From Acidimicrobiia bacterium (lineage in GTDB: Bacteria; Actinomycetota; Acidimicrobiia; IMCC26256; PALSA-555): 23,034 nucleotides of DNA. This document shows positions 22,769 to 23,034 of the stretch, one piece after another (position 1 is the first letter of the stretch; each line of letters begins with the position of its first letter). The stretch lies in NCBI GenBank assembly GCA_022865365.1, contig JALHSW010000540.1, positions 1 to 23,034 on the forward strand, read 5' to 3'. Under the pieces are notes generated by a model. That model had not been told where the DNA came from, did not search any database, and saw only the letters and a list, made by a program, of their open reading frames with translations. A program made the translations under genes and the position numbers.

Positions 22769-23034
22769 GTGACCAAGTCGTTCGTGCACCTGCACCTGCA
22801 CACCGAGTACTCGATGCTCGACGGCGCGGCCCGGGTCCCCGAAGTGCTCGCGACTGCCGTCGCCGATGGTCAACCTGCCGTCGGCATCACCGACCACGGC
22901 AACATGTACGGCGTCGTCGAGTTCTCGCGTGCCGCGCGCGACGCAGGCATCAAGCCCGTCATCGGCACGGAGGCGTACTTCGTCACCACGAGTCGCTTCG
23001 ACCGACCCAAGCGTGCCGAGCACGAGATCTTCCA
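22769..23034 (+). CDS. dnaE: DnaE, DNA polymerase III alpha subunit (5' part only)
   Basis: DnaE is the catalytic subunit of the replicative polymerase. Only the first 88 codons are in the window, covering the start of the N-terminal PHP domain: [33 protein letters not shown] and [10 protein letters not shown], with the metal-binding His residues of PHP domains. The GTG at 22769 is preceded by AAGGAAGGGAG (22747-22757 region) as Shine-Dalgarno and fits the usual short N-terminus; GTG 22757 would add four residues. The GTG overlaps a TGA of a three-codon frame upstream (22761-22772). The dnaE1 versus error-prone dnaE2 choice is not certain from this part, but the lspA-rluD neighbourhood favours the replicative gene. 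Confidence 0.94.
   Translation, partial: MTKSFVHLHLHTEYSMLDGAARVPEVLATAVADGQPAVGITDHGNMYGVVEFSRAARDAGIKPVIGTEAYFVTTSRFDRPKRAEHEIF

Overview
The window is a high-GC chromosomal segment from an actinobacterium. It carries the 3' half of a dcw (division and cell wall) cluster and the genes that often follow it in this phylum. The order mraY-murD-ftsW-murG-murC-murB-ftsQ-ftsZ-pgeF-yggS-sepF-yggT-divIVA, with sepF and divIVA and without ftsA, is actinobacterial. murB lies between murC and ftsQ, unlike the order I know from Mycobacterium and Streptomyces. With the sequence style of FtsZ, SepF and DksA this suggests a deep-branching class such as Acidimicrobiia; that placement is an inference.

Bases 1-12297 (+) hold the peptidoglycan precursor enzymes (MraY, MurD, MurG, MurC, MurB), the septal glycosyltransferase FtsW, divisome proteins FtsQ, FtsZ and SepF, the polar organiser DivIVA, and the usual PgeF, YggS and YggT genes. 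Most junctions overlap by a few bases, implying one translationally coupled operon, with extra candidate promoters before ftsZ, sepF and divIVA. ileS (12324-15506, -) converges on divIVA. A DksA/TraR-type regulator with a histone-H1-like tail, lspA and rluD follow at 15619-17763 (+). Next come an OmpR-type response regulator and sensor kinase (17918-20007, +), a convergent rrf2-apbE pair (19997-21353, -), a phosphodiesterase/nucleotide pyrophosphatase gene (21515-22633, +) and the start of dnaE (22769 to the end).

Several things stand out. murD has an in-frame TAA at codon 55, and the sensor kinase has an in-frame TAG at codon 167 where a Trp is expected; both genes otherwise read through in one frame. 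The dnaE leader contains a DnaA-box-like 16-bp palindrome followed by five perfect 14-bp repeats. Each repeat carries a Shine-Dalgarno-like purine run and a GTGA start/stop overlap, forming a staircase of tiny overlapping frames that ends on the dnaE start codon. A related tandem array sits at the promoter of the phosphodiesterase gene. FtsZ may have a 93-residue Pro/Asp-rich N-terminal extension driven by a leaderless promoter. IleS carries a GIHH in place of the canonical HxGH signature, a variant linked to strong mupirocin resistance in type 2 IleRS. No tRNA, rRNA, insertion sequence or CRISPR array was seen.
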